Part shown: positions 1 through 8,289 of the stretch, one piece after another
How positions within the stretch are numbered: position 1 is the stretch's first letter
Layout of the letters: the number at the start of each line of letters is the position of its first letter
NCBI GenBank assembly: GCA_023230265.1
Contig: JALNXR010000039.1
Span: forward strand, 1 to 12,213
Origin: Bacteroidales bacterium
GTDB taxonomy: Bacteria; Bacteroidota; Bacteroidia; Bacteroidales; UBA932
Length of the DNA stretch: 12,213 nucleotides
Reading direction: 5' to 3'
Program-made: the position numbers and the translations under genes
The notes under the pieces: model-generated
Database searches by the model: none
Seen by the model: the letters and a program-made list of their open reading frames with translations, nothing else
What the model was told of the DNA's origin: nothing

Positions 1-1
1 T

Positions 2-301
2 TTCTCACAAAAGCGACAGATTGCGCCTCAGTTTCCCGGAGGGGTTGCTAATTTAAAAGAACAGCTTACAAGAAATCTCAGAAGAGAATTTAAGGATTTT
101 GAAGATCATCCCCAAACTTTAAGAATCAATTTTTCTGTCACAGAAAAAGGGAAATCATTCAATGGAACTGCACCCGGATTTATTGATCAGAAAGTTCAGA
201 AAAAAATTGCCAGGGCTGTTCGCAGACTTCCAAGGTTTAAACCAGGTAAGGCTGATGGAATAGCAATCACAAGCGATGTTAGTATTGAAATTGAACTATG
301 A
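2..301 (+). CDS. TonB C-terminal-domain protein, 3' end only
   Basis: This is an open frame entering from the left edge and ending with TGA at 299-301, so only the last 99 codons are visible. The translation begins FSQKRQIAPQFPGGVANLKE and ends near LPRFKPGKADGIAITSDVSI. The PQFPGG start, the middle beta-strand stretch (LRINFSVTEKGKS) and the late 'LPRFKPGK' block followed by a hydrophobic last strand fit the TonB C-terminal domain found in many Bacteroidetes energy-transducer-like periplasmic proteins. Such domains usually contact the TonB box of outer-membrane receptors, but in Bacteroidetes many are attached to other modules. The N-terminal part that would reveal an anchor, a peptidase or a sensor module lies outside the window, so the full role cannot be stated. 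The family assignment is from motif recognition by eye. Confidence 0.7.
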   Translation, partial: FSQKRQIAPQFPGGVANLKEQLTRNLRREFKDFEDHPQTLRINFSVTEKGKSFNGTAPGFIDQKVQKKIARAVRRLPRFKPGKADGIAITSDVSIEIEL

Positions 302-328
302 TCAGACAACTTTTTGACATCATAGCTG

Positions 329-358
329 TTTGTATTATATAAAATTGGAGTACTTTTG
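329..358 (+). promoter_or_regulatory. Bacteroidetes-type promoter for the SlyD-like gene
   Basis: TTTG at 329-332 and TACTTTTG at 351-358 are 18 bases apart. They match the Bacteroidetes -33 (TTTG) and -7 (TAnnTTTG) elements. Transcription would start near 362, giving a leader of about 35 A/T-rich bases before the ATG at 397 with no Shine-Dalgarno site, as is usual in this phylum. Confidence 0.65.
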
Positions 359-396
359 TAAATTATTATAAGAATTATACCAATAAAACAAGTAAA

Positions 397-924
397 ATGA
401 AAATTGACGCAAACAAAGTTGTTGCATTGTCATACACTTTAAAAGTAGATGGGGATGTGATGGAGACAGTAACTGCAGACAAACCCATGGAGTTTATATT
501 TGGGACAGGTTATCTGCTCCCGAAATTTGAAGATAATGTTTTTGGCAAATCTGCCGGAGATGCTTTTGAATTTGTCCTTACATCAAAGGAGGGCTATGGA
601 GAGGTCAATCCTGACGCCATAGTTGAATTGCCAAAAGATCTGTTTATGATTGACGGGAAAATAGAAGATGGTCTTCTTACTTTGGGAAATGTACTTCCAA
701 TGCAGGATTCTGACGGGAACAGACTTCAGGGCACTATAGAAGAGATAAAGGAAGATGTGGTAGTCATGAACTTCAACCATCCCCTTGCCGGATCCGATCT
801 TCATTTCACAGGCAGTGTTGTATCTGTAAGAGAGGCAACAGCAAGCGAACTCACCAACGGTCTTTACGGGGAGAAATCTTCATGCAGCACCGGTGATTGT
901 TCTGGTTGCAGCGGATGCCACTAA
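397..924 (+). CDS. slyD: SlyD-like FKBP-type peptidyl-prolyl cis-trans isomerase
   Basis: A cytoplasmic prolyl isomerase and chaperone of the SlyD branch of FKBPs, 175 residues, with no signal peptide. The FKBP half is seen in the N-terminal strand (KVVALSYTLKVDGDVMETV), in GTGYLLPKFE at 36-45 and in NFNHPLAG at 125-132. The insert-in-flap chaperone domain lies between about 70 and 125. The last 13 residues contain C163, C168, C171, C174 and H175, a short counterpart of the metal-binding tail of enterobacterial SlyD, which passes nickel to hydrogenase and urease factors. No nickel enzyme genes are near, so here the tail may bind nickel, zinc or copper; that is inference. The ATG start fits the promoter upstream. 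The gene appears to be transcribed alone and converges on tsaD, with 16 bases between stop codons. Confidence 0.9.
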   Translation: MKIDANKVVALSYTLKVDGDVMETVTADKPMEFIFGTGYLLPKFEDNVFGKSAGDAFEFVLTSKEGYGEVNPDAIVELPKDLFMIDGKIEDGLLTLGNVLPMQDSDGNRLQGTIEEIKEDVVVMNFNHPLAGSDLHFTGSVVSVREATASELTNGLYGEKSSCSTGDCSGCSGCH

Positions 925-940
925 GCAGAGATTTTTCAGA

Positions 941-1963
941 TCAAAAATTATCCAGAACTCTTGATAGGGGTACACTGTCCAGAGAGGCAGTGTATCCTTT
1001 TTTAAATTTATAATAACCTGTTATTGCAATCATTGCTGCATTATCAGTTGTAAACTTAAACTCAGGGAGATAGTATTTCCAACCTCTTGCCAGACTTTCT
1101 GACACCACCCTCTCTCTCAATGCCGAGTTTGCAGAAACTCCCCCACCAAGTCCGATCTCGTTGATTCCGGTCTCCTTTACTGCCAGGATCAATTTCGCCA
1201 TAAGAATATCGATCAGAGTCTGCTGAAATGAGGCACAAATATCATTGATATTTTTCTCTATAAAAGCCGGATCCTCTTTGATCCTGTCCCTTAGGAAATA
1301 CAATAACGAGGTTTTGACCCCGCTAAAGCTGTAATCCAGCCCTTTTACCACCGGTTTTGAAAACCGGAAAGCCTTTTTATTACCGCTTTTTGCCAGCCGG
1401 TCCACAACCGGTCCACCCGGATAACCCAGACCGAGCAGTTTTGCACACTTATCAAAGGCTTCACCCACAGCATCATCAATTGTTTGTCCAATTATGGAAA
1501 AATTGAGATAATCATCTACCCTTACTATCTGGGTGTGTCCCCCCGACACCAGAAGGGCAAGAAATGGAAATGAGGGGTGTCCGCTCTTTTTTAAAGGATC
1601 TTTAATAAAGTGGGAGAGTAAATGTCCCTGCAGATGGTTCACATCAACAAGAGGCTTTCCAAGTGAAATTGCAAGGCCCTTTGCAAAAGAGACACCCACC
1701 AGCAGAGAGCCCAGCAGACCGGGTCCTCTTGTAAAGGCAATGGCATCTATCTCGCCGGGGCGCACTCCGGCTGACTGCAAAGCACTGTGAACAACCGGAA
1801 CAATGTTCTGCTGATGTGCCCTTGATGCCAGTTCAGGAATTACACCTCCGTACCGGCTATGTACCTCCTGCCCCGCCATAATATTGGATAGCAGTATCTC
1901 ATCCCTTATTACTGCAGCAGATGTGTCGTCGCAGGAGGATTCTATGCCAAGTATTGTTATCAT
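941..1963 (-). CDS. tsaD: tRNA N6-adenosine threonylcarbamoyltransferase TsaD
   Basis: TsaD transfers the threonylcarbamoyl group from threonylcarbamoyl-AMP to A37 of tRNAs that read ANN codons, forming t6A. It works in the cytoplasm together with TsaB and TsaE, whose genes are not in this window. The 340-residue product has the usual family length. It starts MITILGIESSCDDTSAAV, has the metal-binding pair H110 and H114 in NHLQGHLLSHF, SGGHTQ at 140-145, GLGGGVSANS at 271-280, and D307 in TTDNAAM as the third metal ligand. These ASKHA-fold motifs are all intact. The ATG at 1963-1961 gives the standard N-terminus. No convincing TAnnTTTG box is seen upstream on this strand; a one-mismatch CATTTTTG occupies 1987-1980. 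The gene is divergent from tamB, an arrangement I recall from other Bacteroidetes, with an 80-base spacer. Confidence 0.97.
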   Translation of the reverse strand: MITILGIESSCDDTSAAVIRDEILLSNIMAGQEVHSRYGGVIPELASRAHQQNIVPVVHSALQSAGVRPGEIDAIAFTRGPGLLGSLLVGVSFAKGLAISLGKPLVDVNHLQGHLLSHFIKDPLKKSGHPSFPFLALLVSGGHTQIVRVDDYLNFSIIGQTIDDAVGEAFDKCAKLLGLGYPGGPVVDRLAKSGNKKAFRFSKPVVKGLDYSFSGVKTSLLYFLRDRIKEDPAFIEKNINDICASFQQTLIDILMAKLILAVKETGINEIGLGGGVSANSALRERVVSESLARGWKYYLPEFKFTTDNAAMIAITGYYKFKKGYTASLDSVPLSRVLDNF

Positions 1964-2012
1964 AGATTCAATTATTCCGCAAAAATGGCTCTTTTTTTTT
2001 CAAACCACTATA

Positions 2013-2030
2013 TATATTTGATTAAATTTG
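2013..2030 (+). promoter_or_regulatory. Two adjacent -7 boxes upstream of tamB
   Basis: TATATTTG at 2013-2020 and TAAATTTG at 2023-2030 each match TAnnTTTG. Neither has a clear TTTG about 19 bases upstream; a run of nine T (1992-2000) sits there instead. Predicted transcript starts near 2024 and 2034 would give very short leaders before the tamB start. The region is A/T-rich, so one of the two may be a chance match. Confidence 0.45.
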
Positions 2031-2043
2031 TAAATTAAAGGAA

Positions 2044-5000
2044 TTGCAGATTAAACTACTGAGAAAAATAGTGATAGCAATAGCAGCTGTTATGGGGATA
2101 ACTGTGGCAGCATTGCTTATTGCCCTTCAGAATCCCTCGTTGCAGAGCAGGGTTGCGTCAGGCATAATTAAATCGGCAACAAAGAATTTTGATGGAAAGG
2201 TATCTGTGGGTCAGGTCTGCTATGTGTTCTTTAATGACCTGATCATTAAAGATTTTTCTGCAATTACAAGTGACAACGACACACTCGTTTGTTGCGAAAA
2301 GCTGTCAGTGAGTTTTTCGGCAAAGAATCTTATTGCAGGAAAATTGCGATTCAGAAGTGTTTACCTCTCAAACGGGATATTTAAACTGATAATCTACCCC
2401 GATTCTACAAATTCAATCTCCAGGTTGCTTGGAAAAACCGGGGGAGAAAATATTCATACTGATAAGATTGAGGTTGATAAAAGCAAGGTAGATACAACAG
2501 ATGCTACCGTCACATCAGAGTTTTTTCCGGACATCAGGGTAAGGAATCTCAAGATTGACAATATGGCCTTCTCATTTGTAAACCTTGTCAAAAAGGAGAA
2601 CGGAGTAAAGAGGGAGAAGGGAATTGACTTCTCTGATCTTGAAATTGACAACATAAATCTGGAAGCTTCCGGGATAAGAAGAGATTCATCTGATCTGAGA
2701 GCAAATATTAAAGAGCTCTCTTTTGATGAAAAAAGCGGTTTCAGACTGCGTAAAATGAATTCAGAAGCCAGATTCGGCCGAAGGGGACTAACTCTTACCA
2801 ATCTCTTTCTCAATGACGGAATCTCTGAGATAAAATCAGAAAAGCTCTCCTTTATATACAGCTCCCTTTCTGCTTTCAACCATTTTACGGACAGTGTGAT
2901 GATTCATGCCTCCCTGGACGACTCTTACATCAATCTTAAAACAATAGGGTACTTTGCCCCCTCCCTTCTCACAAACAATCTATCCTTTCGTGCAACCGGG
3001 ATCCTCTCCGGAAGTGTAAACAATATCCGCACTGATAATCTGAGAATAACTTCCAAAAGCGGACTGACTTTTGCCGATGTAAAGGCCAGGATATCCGGAC
3101 TCCCCATAATTGAGGAGACAATGGCTTTTATTGACATTGCTGCCCTGACAACCACGACCCCTGATATAGCCTCAATCCTGAACTCAATAAATCCTCTGAA
3201 CAAAAATACATTCCTCTCAAAATTATCACCTCTTGTAAAATACAGCTTTACCGGGAGAATCGCGGGTCTTTTTACCGACTTTGTTGCCAACGGAGACCTC
3301 ACTTCCAATATCGGCAATATCTATATGGATGTTCTGCTCAGAGAGAGCCGAGAAGAACATGGGCTTGAGATAGAGGGCAAACTGGTGACGGATAATTTTA
3401 ACATAGGAGAGCTTATCCGGAACAAGAGCCTGGGTGAGATCACTCTCAGCAGCAATATGTCTGCTCTTTTAAGGGATGAGCAGAGCGGTGGCAGCAATTT
3501 TTACATAGACAGTATCCGGATTAAAAAAATTGAGTTCAACAAATACGCTTACAGTAATATCTACTCTGTAGGCAGTTATGTTAATAACCGTTTTGACGGA
3601 AGGATAATCTGCCATGATCCCAACCTGGATTTCATATTTCAGGGGGTAATCGGACACTCTAACAAAGAGGATTCCTACTATGATTTTTATGCCGATGTAA
3701 TTCATGCAGATCTGGCAGCGATAAATTTTGATAAAAGAGATACCGTTTCTACAGTAAGCTTCAGAACACTTGCCAATTTCACAAGAAAAGCATCGGGAGA
3801 CATTCTTGGGAATATCAGTGTCAAATCTCTGGATTACAGTAACAGAAACGGATTTTTTAATGTTGGGGATATCTCTATCAAATCTCTTTCCGGTACCAAC
3901 AACTACTCTGTATCACTCAACTCCTCCTTTGCAGATGCTACCTACACCGGCTCAGATTTTCTTACAACCTTTCTTAAGAGGATTACCGGCGCAACACTAT
4001 CCAGACACCTTTCATTCCTTACAGATTCCAAAGAGACTTATAATGAGTCACAAAGAGAACATTACAACCTCAGTCTGAATTTCCATGACACAAAAGCTAT
4101 TGCCCAGATGATACTTCCCGGGTTGAAAATCGCAGAGAAGAGCGCTCTTAAAATCAATATTTCGGAGGAGGGTAAATTGGAAATGAGTTATAAATCTGCA
4201 GAATCCGGATTTGGGAAAAATAGTGCAGAAGATATTGTTCTCTCTCTCTCTTCTGACCTTGAGCAGATAAAGGGAAGCGTGAGATCGTCAGGCGTCTCTG
4301 TATCGGGAATTCAAACCGGATCTGTAGGTTTGGATCTCGCATCAGCATTAAACAAGGTATCACTGAGGGGTTTAATACGGAGCGGGAAAGAGGAGAAAAA
4401 CAGCTTTAACCTATCCTCTGATATAAATATTGTCCTTGCAGAAGAAGATAGCTCCCTTATATATGAAATCAGACTTAATCCCGTAGAATTCAACATAAAC
4501 AGCAATGTATGGCACCTCCCGGAATCGAGGATTACAATCCGCGACAGCTTATACGTCATAGAAGGATTTGCAATAAGCAACGGGGATCAGCATCTTTTTG
4601 CCGATGGCAGGATCTCACCTCTGCAAACAGACACTCTTTCTCTGATAATAAACAAATTTGACATCTCCCCTGTTAACATGTTCCTCTCACTTCCATTTCC
4701 TGTAGAGGGAAGATTATCCGGAAAAGCTGCAGTCAGTGAGGTGTTTGGAAATTTAAAACTGATAATGGATCTCAAAGCAGAAGAGATGAAGATCTCCTCT
4801 GAGGAATTCGGCAACCTTAAGATACTAAGCAGCTGGAACAGCAAAGACAAAAACTTTGATATTTCCCTCAAAAACAATCTCGGGAAGAGAGAGCCACTTA
4901 CTGTAGAAGGTAAGTTTATCCCTTCATCTAAAAAACTTGACTTATATGGAAAGCTTGACAGCCTGAATGTTAACTATTTCGAACCGGTGTTTGAGGGTAT

Positions 5001-6621
5001 TTTATCTAATCTCAGCGGCTCCTTATCGGGGAATTTAACTCTCAGCGGACCGGTCAGCGAATTAACTCTCAGCAGTGACAACAGCGTTGCAAATAAACTT
5101 GGATTTACTGTTGACTTTACCAACGTTCCCTATACTGTAGAGGGACCTCTTTTGCTTAATCCACAGGGGGTGACTGTCAATAATGCCACAGTAACTGACC
5201 GTTTCGGGAACAGGGGAAGAGTTAACGGGGGGCTTACATACAGCCATTTTAAAGATATGGGGCTAAATCTTAATATGAATGTAAGGAATATGGAGTGTCT
5301 GAACACATACCAGACAGAGAGCAGTGCTTTTTACGGCAGGGCCTTTGGTTCCGGCAGGGTTTCAATTTCAGGTCCATTCGACAAGGTTCTGCTGGATATT
5401 TCGCTAACCACTAACAAAAACACAGAGCTTCACATTCCACTTCAATCTACATCAGAGGCAGCCAACAGCGACCTGCTCCGTTTTGTCCCGTTCAACAGCC
5501 AGGAAGATGAGAGAGCCACAGAAACAAAAGTCACAGAGGAAGACTCTTTGAGGAAGAGCTCCTCAGACCTGATGGTAAAGTTCAGAGGAAATGTCACTCC
5601 GGATGCCGCTTTGATGATTGAGATAGACAAATCAGTAGGTGATGTTATCACCGGATACGGGACCGGACTGATAACAATTGATGTGCAGCCTTCCAGAGAC
5701 CTCTTTAATATTCAGGGTGACTACATAATTGAGAGCGGGTCCTACAAGTTTGTGCTTCAAGGTCTTTTCAACAGGGATTTCACTATTCAGGAGGGAGGCA
5801 ATATCGGCTTTAACGGAGATATTATGAAAACAAACCTCAATCTCACCGCAAACTACAGAACCAAAGCCTCAATAAATACCCTTATCTCGGACACAAGTTC
5901 TGTAAGCAGCAGGAGAAATGTGGATTGTCTTATCAATCTTACAGGCCCGTTAATGAATCCCAATATTGGATTTGATATTCAGATTCCAGACCTGGACCCC
6001 CTTACAAAATCCAGGGTGGATGCAGCTCTCAACACAGAGGATAAAATTGTCAAGCAGGTTATGTCTCTTTTGGTATCAGGAAGCTTTATTCCGGATATTC
6101 AGTCAAGTATCGTCAATAACTCCACAATTTTATACTCTAATGCCACAGAAGTTCTCTCCAACCAGATAAACAATATTTTCAAACAGCTCGATATTCCTCT
6201 TGATCTTAGCTTTAACTATCAGCCCGGTCAGAACGGAAGGGACCTGTTTGATGCTGCAGTTTCTGCCCAGCTTTTTGACAACAGGGTTATTGTCAATGGC
6301 AATATAGGTAATTCAAGATATCTTAACAAAGGGAGCAGTGTAGTGGGAGATCTGGAGGTGGAGATAAAACTGGACGAAGATGGACGATTCAGGGCAAAAG
6401 CCTTTTCCCACTCTGCCGACCAGTATTCTAATTACCTGGACAACAGTCAGAGAAACGGAATCGGGATTGTTTATCAGGAGGAGTTTTCGACTTTGAGCGA
6501 ATTGATTAACTCTCTGTTTATGAGCAAAACCAGAAGAGAGCAGATTGCAACTGAGAGAGAGAACAGACTTCGTGGGAGAATAGAGGCACAGCCTGCTGCC
6601 GGGCAGAGGACAAATCAATAA
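2044..6621 (+). CDS. tamB: TamB-like translocation/assembly module protein (AsmA/TamB superfamily)
   Basis: A very large envelope protein (1525 codons from TTG) of the TamB family. Such proteins are anchored in the inner membrane, span the periplasm as a long hydrophobic beta-groove, and serve outer-membrane protein assembly and phospholipid transfer. Residues 9-28 form one membrane segment (IVIAIAAVMGITVAALLIAL) with no cleavage site evident, so it is an anchor. Residues 30 to about 1030 are repetitive beta-strand sequence rich in Ser, Asn and Leu. From about 1030 to 1470 the conserved C-terminal TamB domain is recognisable: VEGPLLLNPQGVTVNN, GRAFGSGRVSISGPFD, the SGSYKFVLQGLFNRDF block, LTGPLMNPNIGFDIQIPD and the final RVIVNGNIGNS strand. 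The start is uncertain. There is no ATG before codon 17, and an in-frame stop at 2023-2025 limits the choice to TTG 2044, ATT 2050 or something further in. No tamA is adjacent. Confidence 0.88.
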   Translation: MQIKLLRKIVIAIAAVMGITVAALLIALQNPSLQSRVASGIIKSATKNFDGKVSVGQVCYVFFNDLIIKDFSAITSDNDTLVCCEKLSVSFSAKNLIAGKLRFRSVYLSNGIFKLIIYPDSTNSISRLLGKTGGENIHTDKIEVDKSKVDTTDATVTSEFFPDIRVRNLKIDNMAFSFVNLVKKENGVKREKGIDFSDLEIDNINLEASGIRRDSSDLRANIKELSFDEKSGFRLRKMNSEARFGRRGLTLTNLFLNDGISEIKSEKLSFIYSSLSAFNHFTDSVMIHASLDDSYINLKTIGYFAPSLLTNNLSFRATGILSGSVNNIRTDNLRITSKSGLTFADVKARISGLPIIEETMAFIDIAALTTTTPDIASILNSINPLNKNTFLSKLSPLVKYSFTGRIAGLFTDFVANGDLTSNIGNIYMDVLLRESREEHGLEIEGKLVTDNFNIGELIRNKSLGEITLSSNMSALLRDEQSGGSNFYIDSIRIKKIEFNKYAYSNIYSVGSYVNNRFDGRIICHDPNLDFIFQGVIGHSNKEDSYYDFYADVIHADLAAINFDKRDTVSTVSFRTLANFTRKASGDILGNISVKSLDYSNRNGFFNVGDISIKSLSGTNNYSVSLNSSFADATYTGSDFLTTFLKRITGATLSRHLSFLTDSKETYNESQREHYNLSLNFHDTKAIAQMILPGLKIAEKSALKINISEEGKLEMSYKSAESGFGKNSAEDIVLSLSSDLEQIKGSVRSSGVSVSGIQTGSVGLDLASALNKVSLRGLIRSGKEEKNSFNLSSDINIVLAEEDSSLIYEIRLNPVEFNINSNVWHLPESRITIRDSLYVIEGFAISNGDQHLFADGRISPLQTDTLSLIINKFDISPVNMFLSLPFPVEGRLSGKAAVSEVFGNLKLIMDLKAEEMKISSEEFGNLKILSSWNSKDKNFDISLKNNLGKREPLTVEGKFIPSSKKLDLYGKLDSLNVNYFEPVFEGILSNLSGSLSGNLTLSGPVSELTLSSDNSVANKLGFTVDFTNVPYTVEGPLLLNPQGVTVNNATVTDRFGNRGRVNGGLTYSHFKDMGLNLNMNVRNMECLNTYQTESSAFYGRAFGSGRVSISGPFDKVLLDISLTTNKNTELHIPLQSTSEAANSDLLRFVPFNSQEDERATETKVTEEDSLRKSSSDLMVKFRGNVTPDAALMIEIDKSVGDVITGYGTGLITIDVQPSRDLFNIQGDYIIESGSYKFVLQGLFNRDFTIQEGGNIGFNGDIMKTNLNLTANYRTKASINTLISDTSSVSSRRNVDCLINLTGPLMNPNIGFDIQIPDLDPLTKSRVDAALNTEDKIVKQVMSLLVSGSFIPDIQSSIVNNSTILYSNATEVLSNQINNIFKQLDIPLDLSFNYQPGQNGRDLFDAAVSAQLFDNRVIVNGNIGNSRYLNKGSSVVGDLEVEIKLDEDGRFRAKAFSHSADQYSNYLDNSQRNGIGIVYQEEFSTLSELINSLFMSKTRREQIATERENRLRGRIEAQPAAGQRTNQ

Positions 6622-6649
6622 CTATTCTCAGCTTTATTCCTTTAATACA

Positions 6650-7921
6650 TCAGATCGTAATCTCAACGATTTTCCCTATTAAATCCGGATCATACACTCG
6701 TTCAACCCTGATATAATTCCCTGTATAACCGTACATCATACCCCCTCTCCGGGTACTTTCGAAGAGAACCTTTTCCCTTCTTCCCGTATTGAGTTTCAGG
6801 AAATCACTATGGAATTTTTCATTCATCTCCATGAGCCTCCTTACTCTCTCTTTTTTAATCCTCTCATCCACCTGGTCCCGGAAAGTGGCTGCTGGTGTAT
6901 TATTTCTTCTGGAATAGGGAAAAATATGTATAAATGAGGGATTTATACTCTCTAGAAATCTGCAGCTCTCCAAAAAACCCTCCTCATCCTCTCCGGGGAA
7001 TCCGGTGATAAGATCGATACCGATAAAAGCAAAAGGCATTAATTTTCTTATCAGCTCAGTTTTATTTCTGAAATCTCCTGTAGTGTAACGTCTTCTCATG
7101 GCCGAGAGTATCTTATCCGATCCCGACTGCAGAGGAATGTGAAAATGGTGAAGGAACTTGCCTCCTGAGGCTATGTGTTCCAATATCTCACCGGTTATCA
7201 GATTTGGCTCGATCGAGGATATCCTGTAGCGCTCAATTCCCTCCACACTCTCCAGTGCATTCATAAGAGAGATAAAACTCTCCCCGGTGCTCTTGCCGTA
7301 ATCTCCTGTGTTGACTCCTGTGAGAACAATCTCTTTGATTCCACCGGCAGCTATCTGTTCTGCCTGATTTACCAGTGCTGCAACCGGGATGTTTCTGCTT
7401 CTTCCCCTTGCAAGCGGTATGGTACAGTAAGAGCAATGATAGTCACATCCGTCCTGAACTTTTAAGAAGGATCTGGTTCTTTCATCAGAAGAGTAGGCAG
7501 GGAATATAGTTCTCAGCCTTGATATTTCACATGGATATGAGCGGGATGTTTCCGTGCTCTCTTTACCTCTTCTTCCGCTCTCTATCTCACTCACTCTGAC
7601 ATAGAGATTATGTTTTTGATCAGCACCCAGTACAAGGTCCACGCCCTCTATACTCAGAATCTCATCGGGCTTAAGCTGAGCATAGCATCCGGTAACTGCC
7701 ACGACAGCATCCGGATTTTGGGAACGGAGCCTTCTTATCAGATTTCTGCTCTTCTTATCAGCATGTTCTGTTACAGTGCAGGTATTTATTACATATATAT
7801 CTGCTTTTGAGGTGTGAGATACCCTCTTGTAACCGTTAAGTTCAAACTCACGGCAAAGAGCAGAACTCTCAGAAAAATTGAGTTTACACCCCAGTGTCAC
7901 AAACGCAACTTTACCACTCAT
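6650..7921 (-). CDS. mtaB: tRNA (t6A37)-C2 methylthiotransferase MtaB
   Basis: A radical SAM methylthiotransferase that adds a methylthio group to C2 of t6A37, giving ms2t6A in tRNAs such as tRNA-Lys(UUU). The 423-residue product shows the full three-domain layout. The N-terminal UPF0004 domain has cluster ligands C12 (TLGCKLN), C48 (NTCTVT) and C79 (TGCYAQ). The radical SAM domain has C159, C163 and C166 in DGCDYHCSYCTIPLARGRSR. The C-terminal TRAM domain spans about 365-423. The TLGCKLN and NTCTVT sequences point to MtaB rather than MiaB or RimO. The ATG at 7921-7919 overlaps the folB stop in an ATGA, so translation is probably coupled. It is the last gene of the operon and converges on tamB with 28 bases between stops. 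Its substrate base is made by TsaD, encoded on the other side of tamB. Confidence 0.95.
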   Translation of the reverse strand: MSGKVAFVTLGCKLNFSESSALCREFELNGYKRVSHTSKADIYVINTCTVTEHADKKSRNLIRRLRSQNPDAVVAVTGCYAQLKPDEILSIEGVDLVLGADQKHNLYVRVSEIESGRRGKESTETSRSYPCEISRLRTIFPAYSSDERTRSFLKVQDGCDYHCSYCTIPLARGRSRNIPVAALVNQAEQIAAGGIKEIVLTGVNTGDYGKSTGESFISLMNALESVEGIERYRISSIEPNLITGEILEHIASGGKFLHHFHIPLQSGSDKILSAMRRRYTTGDFRNKTELIRKLMPFAFIGIDLITGFPGEDEEGFLESCRFLESINPSFIHIFPYSRRNNTPAATFRDQVDERIKKERVRRLMEMNEKFHSDFLKLNTGRREKVLFESTRRGGMMYGYTGNYIRVERVYDPDLIGKIVEITI

Positions 7922-8289
7922 AAGCTCATTACTACTCTTGCAGCCTCAACCTTGCCCCCAACCGGCGGATTCAGTTTTGAAATAGAAATCGTAGCACTCT
8001 CAATAGTGGGGAATCTCTCTTTAAAAGAGGAGAGTATCCGGAAGGCAACATTTTCCAGCAATTTCGACGGGATCGCCATCTCTCTGCTTATCAAGCTATA
8101 AACCTCCTGATAATTGAGTGCATCCTTTAGTTCATCGGATTTGCCAGGTGTTATTACATCTGCCTGAGCAGAAAATGAAACCAGAAATTTATTCCCGATT
8201 ATCTGTTCCTCTTCAAAATGTCCGTGATATGAGTAGAACTCCATGTTTAGAAGTTCCACCTCTCCCTTAACCGTGGTGTCGATTGTCAT
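7918..8289 (-). CDS. folB: Dihydroneopterin aldolase FolB
   Basis: FolB cleaves 7,8-dihydroneopterin to 6-hydroxymethyl-7,8-dihydropterin and glycolaldehyde in folate synthesis. From the ATG at 8289-8287 the product is 123 residues, the usual family length; the frame is open further upstream, but that part lies inside the preceding gene and does not look like FolB. Family features are FYSYHGHFEEEQIIGNKF at 18-35 with the pterin-binding acidic stretch, LNYQEVY at 58-64, E79 in KLLENVA, and the active-site lysine K105 in SKLNPPVGGK. The start codon overlaps the stop of the methyltransferase gene by four bases (ATGA), and its own stop overlaps the mtaB start in the same way. No other folate genes lie nearby, so the operon does not look like a folate pathway cluster. 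Confidence 0.93.
   Translation of the reverse strand: MTIDTTVKGEVELLNMEFYSYHGHFEEEQIIGNKFLVSFSAQADVITPGKSDELKDALNYQEVYSLISREMAIPSKLLENVAFRILSSFKERFPTIESATISISKLNPPVGGKVEAARVVMSL

Noticed and set aside
1980..1987. CATTTTTG on the minus strand as a tsaD promoter
   Set aside because: One mismatch at the important first T, and the nearest TTTG is only 13 bases away; not good enough to list as a feature.
2454..3317. Long minus-strand open frames inside tamB (2454-2879 and 2925-3317)
   Set aside because: Ser/Leu-rich shadows of the tamB frame without recognisable motifs.
5032..5076. Repeated TTAACTCTCAGC about 25 bases apart in tamB
   Set aside because: It encodes similar beta-strand residues (NLTLSG and ELTLSS), as expected for a repetitive beta-groove protein; only two copies, no array.
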